Assembly (NCBI RefSeq): GCF_900108945.1
Contig: NZ_FNYE01000040.1
Coordinates: forward strand, 1-64,000
Origin: Paraburkholderia diazotrophica
GTDB lineage: Bacteria; Pseudomonadota; Gammaproteobacteria; Burkholderiales; Burkholderiaceae
Reading direction: 5' to 3'
Length of the DNA stretch: 64,000 nucleotides
Of the stretch, positions 26,645 through 35,008 are shown piece after piece. The notes beneath the pieces were generated by a model. That model saw only the letters and a program-made list of their open reading frames with translations, made no database searches and was not told the origin of the DNA. Positions within the stretch are counted from its first letter, which is position 1. Every line of letters begins with the position of its first letter. The position numbers were made by a program, and so were the translations under genes.

Positions 26645-28474
26645 TCAGCTACGCGACGTCACCGGCTGCGTAGCCGCGCCTTCCACGCTCGTGGCGGCGT
26701 CGGCGTCGGCATCGGCGCCCGGCTGCTGCCACAGCAGTTCCAGCGTGCGGCGCAGGCGCGCTGGCGTTACGGGCTTGTGCAGCACGGGAATCCCCTGCAG
26801 CGCGAGCGCCTCCAGTTCCACCGACGCCATATCGCCCGTAATCAGCAGCGTCACGACGCGCTCGCGGCCGCGCCGCCGCAACGCGTCGCGCACGGCGCCG
26901 AGCGCCTGCGCGCCCGTCCGGTGGTTCGCGAGCTGGTAATCGCAGAGCACGGCGTCGGGCATGAAGCCTTCGTCGATGGCGAGAAGCGCCTGACGCTCGT
27001 CCGGCACGCCGCGCACCACGCAGCCCCAGCGCCCGAGCAGATTCTGGATGCCTTCGAGAATCGCCGGCTCGTCGTCGATGCACAGCACGTGACGACCGAG
27101 CGCCGCCGCGCCGCCCGCGCCCGAGTCGTTGAGACCGGCAACGATCCGCGCCGGATCGCCCGCGCGCACCGGGAAGCGGAACACCGTGCCGCGCCCCGGC
27201 GCCGAGCGCAGTTGCAGCTTGCCGCCGAGCATCTCGACGAGCCGCTTAACAGTCGGCAGCCCGAGGCCGTGCCCTTGCCGCGCGTCGCGGTGCGGATTGG
27301 CGACCTGATAGAACTCCTCGAAGATGCGCTCCTGCTCGGCCTTCGGAATGCCGATGCCCGAATCGCGCACTTCGATATAGCCGCCGTCGAGCCGACCCGC
27401 GCGCCGGTAGCCCATCCAGATCGCACCGCCCTCCGTGTAGCGCACCGCGTTCGACAGCAGGTTGCTCAGGATGCGCTCGAGCAGCACCGGGTCGTCGTGG
27501 ATCACGGCGTCCGTCGGGGCGATGCGCAGCGCGAGGCCCTTCGCGGCCGCCTGCGGCCAGTACTGGCTGCCGACGCGGTCGAACAGTTCCGAGAGCCGGA
27601 AATGCAGCTTGATCACCTGCGTGACGCCGCTTTCGAGCCGCGCCAGATCGAGCACCTGGTTGAACAGCTGGTTGAGCGCCTCGACGTTGTTGGCGATGTT
27701 GCTGGCCGTCTTCGCATGCTGGACGGACGTCGCCGCCGGATCGTTCAGCGATGCCGCGAGCAGCCCGATCGCGTGCAGCGGCTGCCGCAGGTCGTGGCTC
27801 GCGGCCGCGAAGAAGCGCGTCTTCGCGAGACTCGCCTCTTCGGCGACGAGCTTTTGCGCGGCGAGCGATTCGGCGAGCGCCTGCTGATCGACGCGCGCCT
27901 GCACGACGCGCTGGAACAGCTTGCGGTAGCTGAGCGCGTAGACGTTGATCGCGCAGAAGAAGAACGCGAGGACGATCGCGAGAATCGTGCGGTCGAACGT
28001 GTGCGTGCCGAAGTGCAACACGATCGCGGGCAGCAGCAGGAAAGGAATGGCCGTCGCGAAGTTGGCGACGTCGAAGCCGTTTGACATGAACACGCCCGCC
28101 GCCAGCGTGACGAGCATCACCGTGTGCAGGATGGGCAGATCCGTGTGCGGGCTCTGGAACGCGAACCAGATCGCGAGCCCCGGCGCGCTATAGAGCAGCG
28201 CGCCCCGCGCCGCGTGCAGGTTGATCCACGTGCGCGGCGAGGCCGCGTCGGGCCAGCGACGATTGCACATCCACAGCGCGAGGCTCGCGCAGTTGGCAAA
28301 GCCGTAGAAGATGAAGCACGCGGCAAAAAGATGCGGATGCGGGATGTCATTCCAGTAGATCGCCACCAGCACCGCGATCGAAAACCAGTGCGTGAAGAAG
28401 GCAATCGGGTCCTGCGCGTACAGCACGCGCACGAGATCTTCGTCGATCGCACGCTGGATTGGATCGGCCCGCAT
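26645..28474 (-). CDS. Hybrid sensor histidine kinase with six-helix membrane sensor
   Basis: A 609-residue protein. The first 185 residues form about six transmembrane helices (for example LVTLAAGVFMSNGF and ILAIVLAFFFCAINVYAL), so the signal is probably sensed within or near the membrane. HisKA has the phosphorylated histidine at about residue 227 (FFAAASHDLRQPLHAIG). HATPase motifs NLLSNAVRYTEGG, DSGIGIPKAE and GHGLGLPTVKRLVE follow. The C-terminal receiver has VLCIDDEPA, the aspartate in AVLCDYQLAN, and a lysine in VLHKPVTPA. ACAGGAGACCGCACG precedes the ATG. The likely partner is the LuxR-type regulator at 24977. It is divergent from the sigma-like gene. Confidence 0.9.
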   Translation of the reverse strand: MRADPIQRAIDEDLVRVLYAQDPIAFFTHWFSIAVLVAIYWNDIPHPHLFAACFIFYGFANCASLALWMCNRRWPDAASPRTWINLHAARGALLYSAPGLAIWFAFQSPHTDLPILHTVMLVTLAAGVFMSNGFDVANFATAIPFLLLPAIVLHFGTHTFDRTILAIVLAFFFCAINVYALSYRKLFQRVVQARVDQQALAESLAAQKLVAEEASLAKTRFFAAASHDLRQPLHAIGLLAASLNDPAATSVQHAKTASNIANNVEALNQLFNQVLDLARLESGVTQVIKLHFRLSELFDRVGSQYWPQAAAKGLALRIAPTDAVIHDDPVLLERILSNLLSNAVRYTEGGAIWMGYRRAGRLDGGYIEVRDSGIGIPKAEQERIFEEFYQVANPHRDARQGHGLGLPTVKRLVEMLGGKLQLRSAPGRGTVFRFPVRAGDPARIVAGLNDSGAGGAAALGRHVLCIDDEPAILEGIQNLLGRWGCVVRGVPDERQALLAIDEGFMPDAVLCDYQLANHRTGAQALGAVRDALRRRGRERVVTLLITGDMASVELEALALQGIPVLHKPVTPARLRRTLELLWQQPGADADADAATSVEGAATQPVTSRS

Positions 28475-28862
28475 CGTGCGGTCTCCTGTCCCATGGTTGC
28501 TTTCGAGTCCGGCCAGGCCGGCCCCGCTGTTCGATGGTGTTTCTGTTTTTCATTGCAGCGCCGCCGCTTGTTTCGAGTCTGGAATAAAACCCGGGCGACG
28601 CTCGTCTTACACCGGCACCGGTACGGCAGTCTTAAGACAGTTTACCCGTCTTGCCGGCGGTTTACCCTTCAGCTATGACTTAATCCATATAGGCGGAGCC
28701 GCGTGCAAAAAGCATACTGGTTTCAACGATTCAACAATCAAGCGCGGCCAACAGCCTCTGAAGGTTCAGCTTCACGACCTGTATTACGCCTGTTTGTCGA
28801 GGCTCCATCGGCGGGACCACCCGCCCCTACCGCGCACCTTGCCACTTCCGATGGAGGCCTTC
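28475..28862. other. Divergent control region between kinase and sigma-like genes
   Basis: About 388 bases containing the inverted and direct repeats at 28634-28667 and otherwise no coding content. Confidence 0.5.
28634..28667. promoter_or_regulatory. Candidate regulator-binding repeats
   Basis: AAGAC (28634-28638) and GTCTT (28648-28652) form an inverted repeat, and the heptamer TTTACCC occurs at 28641-28647 and 28661-28667, exactly 20 bases apart (two helical turns). The spacing suits a dimeric regulator such as the nearby LuxR-type protein. Confidence 0.4.
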
Positions 28863-29672
28863 ATGGGCGCAGTTCCGAGCCAGGTTTTCGCACGCACTCT
28901 CGACGACGCCGTACTTCCCGACCTTTGGCGCCGCCGCACGCAGCTGACCGATAACGAAATGATGTCGATGTACGACCTCGTGAAGCGTGCGCTGCGCACC
29001 TATCATCCGCTCGAATTGCACGCGCTCGGCGAGGACAAGGAAGAGCTCGTGCACCAGTTCATCTATACGAAGGTGCTGCGCCTCGCGCCTGGCCACGTCG
29101 AATCGAAAGCGACGCCCGAAAGCGCGCCGTCCAACAGCTACGCAATCTGCGCTTACTTCCGCCGTTATCTGATCGACTGCCTGCGCAGCGCGAGCCATCA
29201 GCGCAACGTGTCGATGGAGCACGAAGGCATGATGCAGGAAATCGATCTGCGCGCGCAGGCGCTCGAAGATCCCGTCGAAAGCGTGCTGATGCAATACGGC
29301 CTGAACGAGCGCCGCGTGCGCGAAGCGGCGCGCGAGTTCATCGCGTCGCTCGACTCGCCGGAGCGCATCGTGCTGGCAGGCAGCCTCGGCTGGTGCTCGG
29401 AAGCGAAAGGCGGTCTGTCTGCGGTGGCCGCGCAGCATCGTGTGCCCTCCTATCACTATCGCGCTGTGAAGCTCGGCGTCACGATGAAGAAGACGGACGA
29501 CGCCAGCCAGTTTTCCAACACGAAGATCGGCCAGTGGCTGCGCGACGTCCTTGGCATCGAAATCCACGCCGAAAACCGCGACGCGATCCTCGTCGTGCTG
29601 AACCTGCTGGCGACGGAAGCGACAGAAGCCGCCACTGCCCCGGACGACGAAATGATCGAAGTGGCTGCGTGA
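28863..29672 (+). CDS. Sigma-70-like protein of unknown role
   Basis: About 269 residues with weak but recognisable sigma-70 organisation. A region 2-like part holds EELVHQFIYTKVL and YAICAYFRRYLIDCLRSASH. A region 4-like helix-turn-helix follows, around FIASLDSPERIVLAGSL and LSAVAAQHRVPSYHYRAVKL. The C-terminus is acidic. It could be a specialised sigma factor or a regulator derived from one. The start at 28863 has GGAGG five bases upstream, better than the in-frame ATG at 28851. It is transcribed away from the six-helix hybrid kinase, so it may belong to that signalling unit. No anti-sigma gene is adjacent. Confidence 0.55.
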   Translation: MGAVPSQVFARTLDDAVLPDLWRRRTQLTDNEMMSMYDLVKRALRTYHPLELHALGEDKEELVHQFIYTKVLRLAPGHVESKATPESAPSNSYAICAYFRRYLIDCLRSASHQRNVSMEHEGMMQEIDLRAQALEDPVESVLMQYGLNERRVREAAREFIASLDSPERIVLAGSLGWCSEAKGGLSAVAAQHRVPSYHYRAVKLGVTMKKTDDASQFSNTKIGQWLRDVLGIEIHAENRDAILVVLNLLATEATEAATAPDDEMIEVAA

Positions 29673-29736
29673 GGAGTTGGCGTTTCGCGATCGGCGTTCG
29701 GTCGGTCGGGCTGTAAGGCGGCTCGATAAGGCGATG

Positions 29737-29781
29737 CCTGGATGCCCGGATGCCCCGTGCCTGGATGCCCGGATGCCCGTG
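29737..29781. repeat. 23-bp tandem duplication
   Basis: CCTGGATGCCCGGATGCCC begins at 29737 and again at 29760. Degenerate GATGCC units continue to about 29807. Confidence 0.8.
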
Positions 29782-29790
29782 CCTAGGCAC
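29779..29790. repeat. 12-bp perfect palindrome
   Basis: GTGCCTAGGCAC at 29779-29790 is its own reverse complement. It could be a protein-binding site or a by-product of the repeats around it. Confidence 0.5.
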
Positions 29791-29850
29791 GTTGATGCCT
29801 TGATGCCGCGCCGGGTTCGCGGCCGGGTTTCCTCGCGCGCACCGTTCCCG

Positions 29851-29889
29851 CGCGTTCCAACGCACCTTCCCGGGCGCGTTCCAACGCAC
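29851..29889. repeat. 24-bp-period direct repeat
   Basis: CGCGTTCCAACGCAC occurs at 29851-29865 and 29875-29889. Confidence 0.75.
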
Positions 29890-29960
29890 ATTCCCGCGCA
29901 CCGCTCCCGCAACCGTTGCCCCGAGGCGCCCTTTCGCGCCGAACGCATCGCGCCCCCGAA

Positions 29961-29990
29961 AGCGCCTGAAAGCGCCTGAAAGCGCATGAA
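29961..29990. repeat. 10-bp direct repeat, three units
   Basis: AGCGCCTGAA at 29961 and 29971, AGCGCATGAA at 29981. The 10-base period would place each unit on the same face of the helix. Confidence 0.8.
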
Positions 29991-30139
29991 AAACACACCT
30001 GGTTTTGAATTGCACACCCGACCGCGCGTTTTCCCCTTGCATTTCGATGCGCGCCGTCCAGGATAAATAAGCTACGAGCCCGAGCCGTCTTCCTCGGGGT
30101 TCCCCCGCCCTGCTGCACACTCTAAAAAGAGGTGGTCGC

Positions 30140-33100
30140 ATGAACCGCTTGTCCAGCGCCCTTGCGGCGATGAAGGATCATTACGAGGTGGTGGTCGTGG
30201 GTTCGGGCTATGGCGGCGCGATCGCTGCGAGCCGCATGGCGCGCGCGAAACGCAGCGTCTGCCTGCTCGAGCGCGGCCGCGAATTCATGGCGGGCGACTT
30301 TCCCGCGACGCCATTCCAGGGCGCCGAGCAGATCCAGTACAACACCAGTCTCGCGCAGATCGGCTCGCCGCTCGCGCTGCTCGAAATGCACGTGAACCCG
30401 GACGTGAACGTCGTGGTCGGCTGCGGGCTGGGCGGCACGTCGCTGATCAACGCAAACGTCGCGCTCAAGCCCGACGCGCGGCTGTGGGACGATCCGCGCT
30501 GGCCCGCCGCCGTGCGCGCCGACCAGGCGAACCTCGACGTCTGTTACGAGCGCGCAACGACGATGCTCGGCGCGACGCCCGTTCCCGACGACTATCCCGA
30601 CCTGCCGAAGCTCGACGCGCTCGCGCTGTCGGCGAAAAAGCTCGGCATGAGCGAGCGCTTCTACCGGCCGCCCATCACGGTGACGTTCAAGGACGGCAAG
30701 AACGCGGCGGGCGTCGACCAGCAGCGCTGCACCGGCTGCGGCGACTGCAACTCGGGCTGCAATCACGGCGCGAAGAACTCGACCCACATGAACTATCTGC
30801 CCGACGCCGTCGCGCACGGCGCGCAGATCTTCACGGGTGCGGCCGTGCATTCCGTCGTGCGCGACGAAGCGCGCGGCGTCTGGTGCGTCCGCTATCAGCC
30901 CGCCGATTTGAAGCGCGAACTGTACGACGCGCCCGAACTGTTCGTGACGGCCGACGTCGTGATCCTGTCGGCGGGCACGCTCGGCTCAACGGCGATCCTG
31001 TTGCGCTCGCAGCAGGCGGGTTTGAGGGTGTCGAAACAGCTTGGCCAGCATTTCACCGGCAACGGCGACGTGCTCGCGTTCGCGTTCAACACCGACAAGG
31101 TGATCAACGGCGTCGGCTGGGGCACGCATCCCGCCGGCGACATTCCGCCCGTCGGACCGTGCATCACGGGCATCATCGACCATCGCGACACGGCGAACGT
31201 GAAGGACGGCTTCGTGATCGAGGAAGGCTCGATCGCCGCGCCCATCGGCGCCGCGCTGATGGGCGTGCTGGGCGTCGCGGCGCCTCTCGAAGGCGTCGAG
31301 ATGCCCGATCCCGAAAGCGAGCCGCCTCTCGCCGACGAAGCGCGCATCGCCGAAAGCATTCTGCGCGGCCCGTATCACGGCGCGATGCGCAACACGCAAA
31401 CCTGGCTCGTGATGGCTCACGACGAAGAAAGCGGGCACATCACAGTGGAAGATGGCCGTCCGCGCGTCAGCTGGCCGAACGCGGGCAAGCAGCCGATCTA
31501 CGAGACGGTGGAAAAGGCGCTGATCGACGCGACGAGCGCGCTCGGCGGCGCCTACGTGCGCAACCCGATTTCTACCGAGGCGTTCCAGAATCGCATCGTC
31601 ACCGTGCATCCGCTGGGCGGCTGCGCGATGGCCGACGACGCGGCGTATGGCGTCGTCGATCAGGCGGGCCTCGTGTATTCGGATACGCAAGGCCATGCGG
31701 TGCACGAAGGGCTCTACGTGATGGACGGCTCGGTGATGCCGCTATCGCTCGGCGTGAATCCGCTGCTGACGATCTCCGCGCTCGCCGAGCGCAACTGCGC
31801 GCAGCTTGCGGCGTCGCGTGGATGGCAGATCGACTATGACGCGCCGGGCGAATCGGCCCCGCCGCCCGCGCCGAAAATCGGCCTGCGCTTCACTGAGACG
31901 ATGATCGGCACGTACTTCGTCGGCGATACGAAGCCCGCGGGACAAGCCGACGATTCCGCCGAAGGCTCGCACATCAGCTTCACGGTGACGGTCGTATCCG
32001 ACGATCTCGAAGACATGCTCGCGAATCCGCAGCACGAAGCGCACATGGTCGGCACGCTCACGTGCAACGCGCTGTCGGCGCAGCCGATGACCGTCAGCGA
32101 CGGCGTCTTCAATCTGTTCGTCGTCGACGAAACGAACGTCGAGCGGCGCAACATGAAATACCGGATGACGCTCGATACCGTCGACGGCAAGCGCTTCTAT
32201 CTGACGGCCGAGAAGATCATCACGCACACGTCGCTGCTCGAACTGTGGACGCAGACGAATACCGCTTACGCGAAAGTGCGCGAATCGGAGGCCGACGATG
32301 CGCCCGTCATCGGTCACGCGACGCTCATCATCACGCCGGAAAATTTCCTCAAGCAGCAGCGCACGATCGAAGTGACGAATGCGCCCGATATCGAAACGCG
32401 GCTCGCGTGGACGCTGAAATTCGGCCGCTTTTTCGCGGACGTGCTCTACACGGAATATGGCGGCGTCGCCGCGCCGTTGCAGTACTTCAATCCCGAAGCG
32501 GCGCCGCGCCTGCGCCGTGCGCTGCGCGCGCCCGCGCCGCACATCACGTACTTCGACACCGAGGACGGCAAGACGCTGCGACTCGCGCGCTATCACGCCG
32601 GCGACAAAGGCCCCGTGCTGCTGATTCACGGCTCGGGCGTATCGAGCCGGATCTTCTCGACGGACCTGATCGGCACGAACCTCGTCGAGTTTCTGTGCGC
32701 CGCGCGCTACGACGTGTGGCTCGTCGATCTGCGCGTCAGCATCGAATTGCCGAGCGCGACCGGGCGCACGACCGCCGACGAAATCGCGCGCTACGACATA
32801 CCCGCTGCCGTCGCGAAGGTGCGCGAGCTGGCGGGCGTCGAAGATATACAAGTGTTCGGCCATTGCCTCGGCGCGCTGGCCTTCACGATGTCGCTGATGT
32901 CGGGGCTCAAGGGCGTGCGTTCGGCCGTGCTGTCGCAGGTGTCGGCGCATCCCGTACCGGGACTCTTGCAGCGGATCAAGGCGGGCCTGCATACGCCGCA
33001 GATTCTTCTGCATCTGGGCATCAAGGACATGACGGCTTACACGCAGCATGAAAAGTGGCCGCACAACCTGCTCGACGAAGCGCTGAAGTTCTTCCCCATC

Positions 33101-33556
33101 GAGCACGACGAAACCTGCAACAGCCCCGTGTGCCATCGCGCGACTTTCCTGTATGGCCTGCTGTACGAACACGCGCAACTCGACGAGCAACTGCACGCGA
33201 ATCTGCAGGAGCTATTCGGCATTCACGATGTCGAGCTGTTCAATCAGCTCGCGGCGATGGTGCGCGCGGGACATCTGGTCGATGCGAACGGTGACGACGT
33301 GTACATGCCGAACATCGAAGGGATGAAGCTGCCGATCGCGTTCATTCATGGCTCGGAGAATCTCTGCTATCTGCCGACCAGCACACAGATGACGTTCGAC
33401 ATGCTGGTCGAGCGGTTCGGGCCTGAACACTACGAACGGCACGTGATCGACGGCTATGGGCATATCGACTGCGTGTTCGGCAAACGCGCGGCCCTCGATG
33501 TGTTTCCGACCGTCGTCAGGCATCTGGATGCGCATGCCCGTGCCGACGTTGCGTGA
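30140..33556 (+). CDS. GMC oxidoreductase-alpha/beta hydrolase fusion protein
   Basis: A 1138-residue two-enzyme protein. Residues about 1-570 are a GMC/cholesterol-oxidase-like flavoprotein: FAD loop VVVVGSGYGGAIAAS with the glycines at 21-26, and C-terminal HPLGGCAMADDA and DGSVMPLSLGVNPLLTI. A cluster C197-x2-C200-x2-C203-x3-C207 (CTGCGDCNSGC) looks like an iron-sulfur or metal site. A linker domain of about 200 residues follows. Residues about 800-1130 form an alpha/beta hydrolase: VLLIHGSGVSSRIF is the oxyanion strand, and the nucleophile elbow reads GHCLG with Cys at 909 instead of Ser. Late segments FIHGSENLCYLP and DGYGHIDCVFG may supply the acid and the histidine. The combination suggests oxidation followed by thiol-based hydrolysis of a sterol, lipid or polymer-derived substrate. 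No signal peptide is visible. Confidence 0.8.
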   Translation: MNRLSSALAAMKDHYEVVVVGSGYGGAIAASRMARAKRSVCLLERGREFMAGDFPATPFQGAEQIQYNTSLAQIGSPLALLEMHVNPDVNVVVGCGLGGTSLINANVALKPDARLWDDPRWPAAVRADQANLDVCYERATTMLGATPVPDDYPDLPKLDALALSAKKLGMSERFYRPPITVTFKDGKNAAGVDQQRCTGCGDCNSGCNHGAKNSTHMNYLPDAVAHGAQIFTGAAVHSVVRDEARGVWCVRYQPADLKRELYDAPELFVTADVVILSAGTLGSTAILLRSQQAGLRVSKQLGQHFTGNGDVLAFAFNTDKVINGVGWGTHPAGDIPPVGPCITGIIDHRDTANVKDGFVIEEGSIAAPIGAALMGVLGVAAPLEGVEMPDPESEPPLADEARIAESILRGPYHGAMRNTQTWLVMAHDEESGHITVEDGRPRVSWPNAGKQPIYETVEKALIDATSALGGAYVRNPISTEAFQNRIVTVHPLGGCAMADDAAYGVVDQAGLVYSDTQGHAVHEGLYVMDGSVMPLSLGVNPLLTISALAERNCAQLAASRGWQIDYDAPGESAPPPAPKIGLRFTETMIGTYFVGDTKPAGQADDSAEGSHISFTVTVVSDDLEDMLANPQHEAHMVGTLTCNALSAQPMTVSDGVFNLFVVDETNVERRNMKYRMTLDTVDGKRFYLTAEKIITHTSLLELWTQTNTAYAKVRESEADDAPVIGHATLIITPENFLKQQRTIEVTNAPDIETRLAWTLKFGRFFADVLYTEYGGVAAPLQYFNPEAAPRLRRALRAPAPHITYFDTEDGKTLRLARYHAGDKGPVLLIHGSGVSSRIFSTDLIGTNLVEFLCAARYDVWLVDLRVSIELPSATGRTTADEIARYDIPAAVAKVRELAGVEDIQVFGHCLGALAFTMSLMSGLKGVRSAVLSQVSAHPVPGLLQRIKAGLHTPQILLHLGIKDMTAYTQHEKWPHNLLDEALKFFPIEHDETCNSPVCHRATFLYGLLYEHAQLDEQLHANLQELFGIHDVELFNQLAAMVRAGHLVDANGDDVYMPNIEGMKLPIAFIHGSENLCYLPTSTQMTFDMLVERFGPEHYERHVIDGYGHIDCVFGKRAALDVFPTVVRHLDAHARADVA

Positions 33557-33580
33557 CGAGTGCCGGGGCATTCGTCACGC
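33551..33580. terminator. Hairpin between convergent GMC and FAD-oxidase genes
   Basis: GCGTGACGA (33551-33559, which includes the stop codon of the GMC fusion gene) pairs with TCGTCACGC (33572-33580), with a partly paired loop. There is no T-run. Confidence 0.55.
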
Positions 33581-33595
33581 GCACGTCGTCGCGCG

Positions 33596-35008
33596 TCAGA
33601 ACAGCTTGCCCGGATTCAAAATACCGTTCGGATCGAGCGCGTGCTTGATCGCTCTCATCGCGGCCAGTTCTTCCGCCGAGCGCGAGACGGGCAGGAATTC
33701 GCGCTTGAGCAACCCGATGCCGTGCTCCGCCGACACGGAGCCGCGCAACGGCGCGAGCATGTCATACACGAGCGCGTACACATCGTGATGATCGACGCCG
33801 GGCACCGAGCGCCCGTCGACGGTGACATGCAGATTCGAATCGCCGATATGGCCGAAGAAATACGATTCGTTGCCCGGCCACGCGCGATCGAGCGCCACGC
33901 GGCAACGGTCGACGAACGCACCAATCTCGCCGATCGGCAGGCTCACGTCGAAGTTGATCGGGTCCAGCTTGACGGGAAATTCCGCCGTGCATTCGCGGAT
34001 CGCCCACAGCGCGCGCGTGTCCGCAATCGACTGCGCGATCACCGCATCGCGGATCGCCGATTCGTCGAGCGCATCCGTCAGCGCGTTCGAAAAACGCGCG
34101 CCGTCGTCATCGGCATCGAAGCTCGCGTGCTCGATCAGCGCATACAACGGATGCGGCTCCGCGAATGGCGAGCGCGTGCCCGTTAGCTTCACGCCGAAAT
34201 CGAAGAAGTCCGGCCACATGATTTCGAACGCGCCGATGTCGTTGCCAAAGCGCGTCGAAAGCCGTCGCAGCAGCGCAACCGCCTGCTCGTAGCCGTTCAA
34301 TGCAACGAGCGCCGTATGCCGCGACGCGCGTTGCGGCTGCAGCTTAAGCACAGCGCGCGTGATCACGCCGAGCGTGCCCTCCGAGCCGATGAACCAGTGC
34401 TTCAGGTCATAGCCCGTATTGTTCTTCACCATCTTGTTCAATGAACTGAGCACTGCGCCGTTCGCCAGCACGACTTCGAGCCCCAGCACCTGGTCGCGCG
34501 CCGTGCCCGATTGAATCACGCGATTACCGCCCGCATTGGTCGCGAGATTGCCGCCAATCTGACACGAACCGCGCGCGCCGAGATCGAGCGCCAGTTCGAA
34601 GCCCGCTTGCGCCGCTGCTTCCTGTGCGGTCTGCAACGTCGTGCCCGCGCGCAACGTGATCGTCGCGGCCGCGCTGTCGATTTCCTCGACGCCCGCGAGA
34701 CGATCGAGCGACAACGCGATGTCGCCGGCACGCGGAATCGAGCCGCCCGCGAGGCCCGTCATGCCGCCTTGCGGCACCACGGGCTGACGTGCGTCGTTGC
34801 AGATCATCAGCGCGCGCGCAACCTGCTCGGTCGTACGCGGCAACAGCAGCGCGGCGGGCCGCGTCGGCCCATGACGCGTCCAGTCCGTCATCGGGCGCTC
34901 GCCGATCGCATCGCCGACGCGCACCGCGTCGTCGCCCAATGCATCACGTAACGCTGCCAAAGTCGCGGCGAATGTCGATTCAGGCGCTGCCGGTTCTTTC
35001 ACTGTCAT
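33596..35008 (-). CDS. FAD-linked D-2-hydroxyacid dehydrogenase (GlcD/DLD family)
   Basis: About 470 residues of the vanillyl-alcohol-oxidase-fold FAD-linked oxidases. The PP-loop reads VVPQGGMTGLAGGSIP, and SCQIGGNLATNAGGNRVIQ with GSEGTLGVITRAVL completes the FAD-binding domain. The C-terminal half has FFGHIGDSNLHV (metal-binding histidine motif of D-lactate and D-2-hydroxyglutarate dehydrogenases) and SAEHGIG. It would oxidise a D-2-hydroxyacid to the 2-oxoacid. The start codon overlaps the stop of the upstream oxygenase gene (ATGA), so they are translationally coupled and probably act on one pathway. Confidence 0.88.
   Translation of the reverse strand: MTVKEPAAPESTFAATLAALRDALGDDAVRVGDAIGERPMTDWTRHGPTRPAALLLPRTTEQVARALMICNDARQPVVPQGGMTGLAGGSIPRAGDIALSLDRLAGVEEIDSAAATITLRAGTTLQTAQEAAAQAGFELALDLGARGSCQIGGNLATNAGGNRVIQSGTARDQVLGLEVVLANGAVLSSLNKMVKNNTGYDLKHWFIGSEGTLGVITRAVLKLQPQRASRHTALVALNGYEQAVALLRRLSTRFGNDIGAFEIMWPDFFDFGVKLTGTRSPFAEPHPLYALIEHASFDADDDGARFSNALTDALDESAIRDAVIAQSIADTRALWAIRECTAEFPVKLDPINFDVSLPIGEIGAFVDRCRVALDRAWPGNESYFFGHIGDSNLHVTVDGRSVPGVDHHDVYALVYDMLAPLRGSVSAEHGIGLLKREFLPVSRSAEELAAMRAIKHALDPNGILNPGKLF

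Larger units (their letters stand above)
29673..30139. other. Repeat-rich intergenic region
   Basis: About 467 bases upstream of the GMC fusion gene, with four kinds of short repeats and one palindrome (separate entries) and no coding content recognised. Confidence 0.6.
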
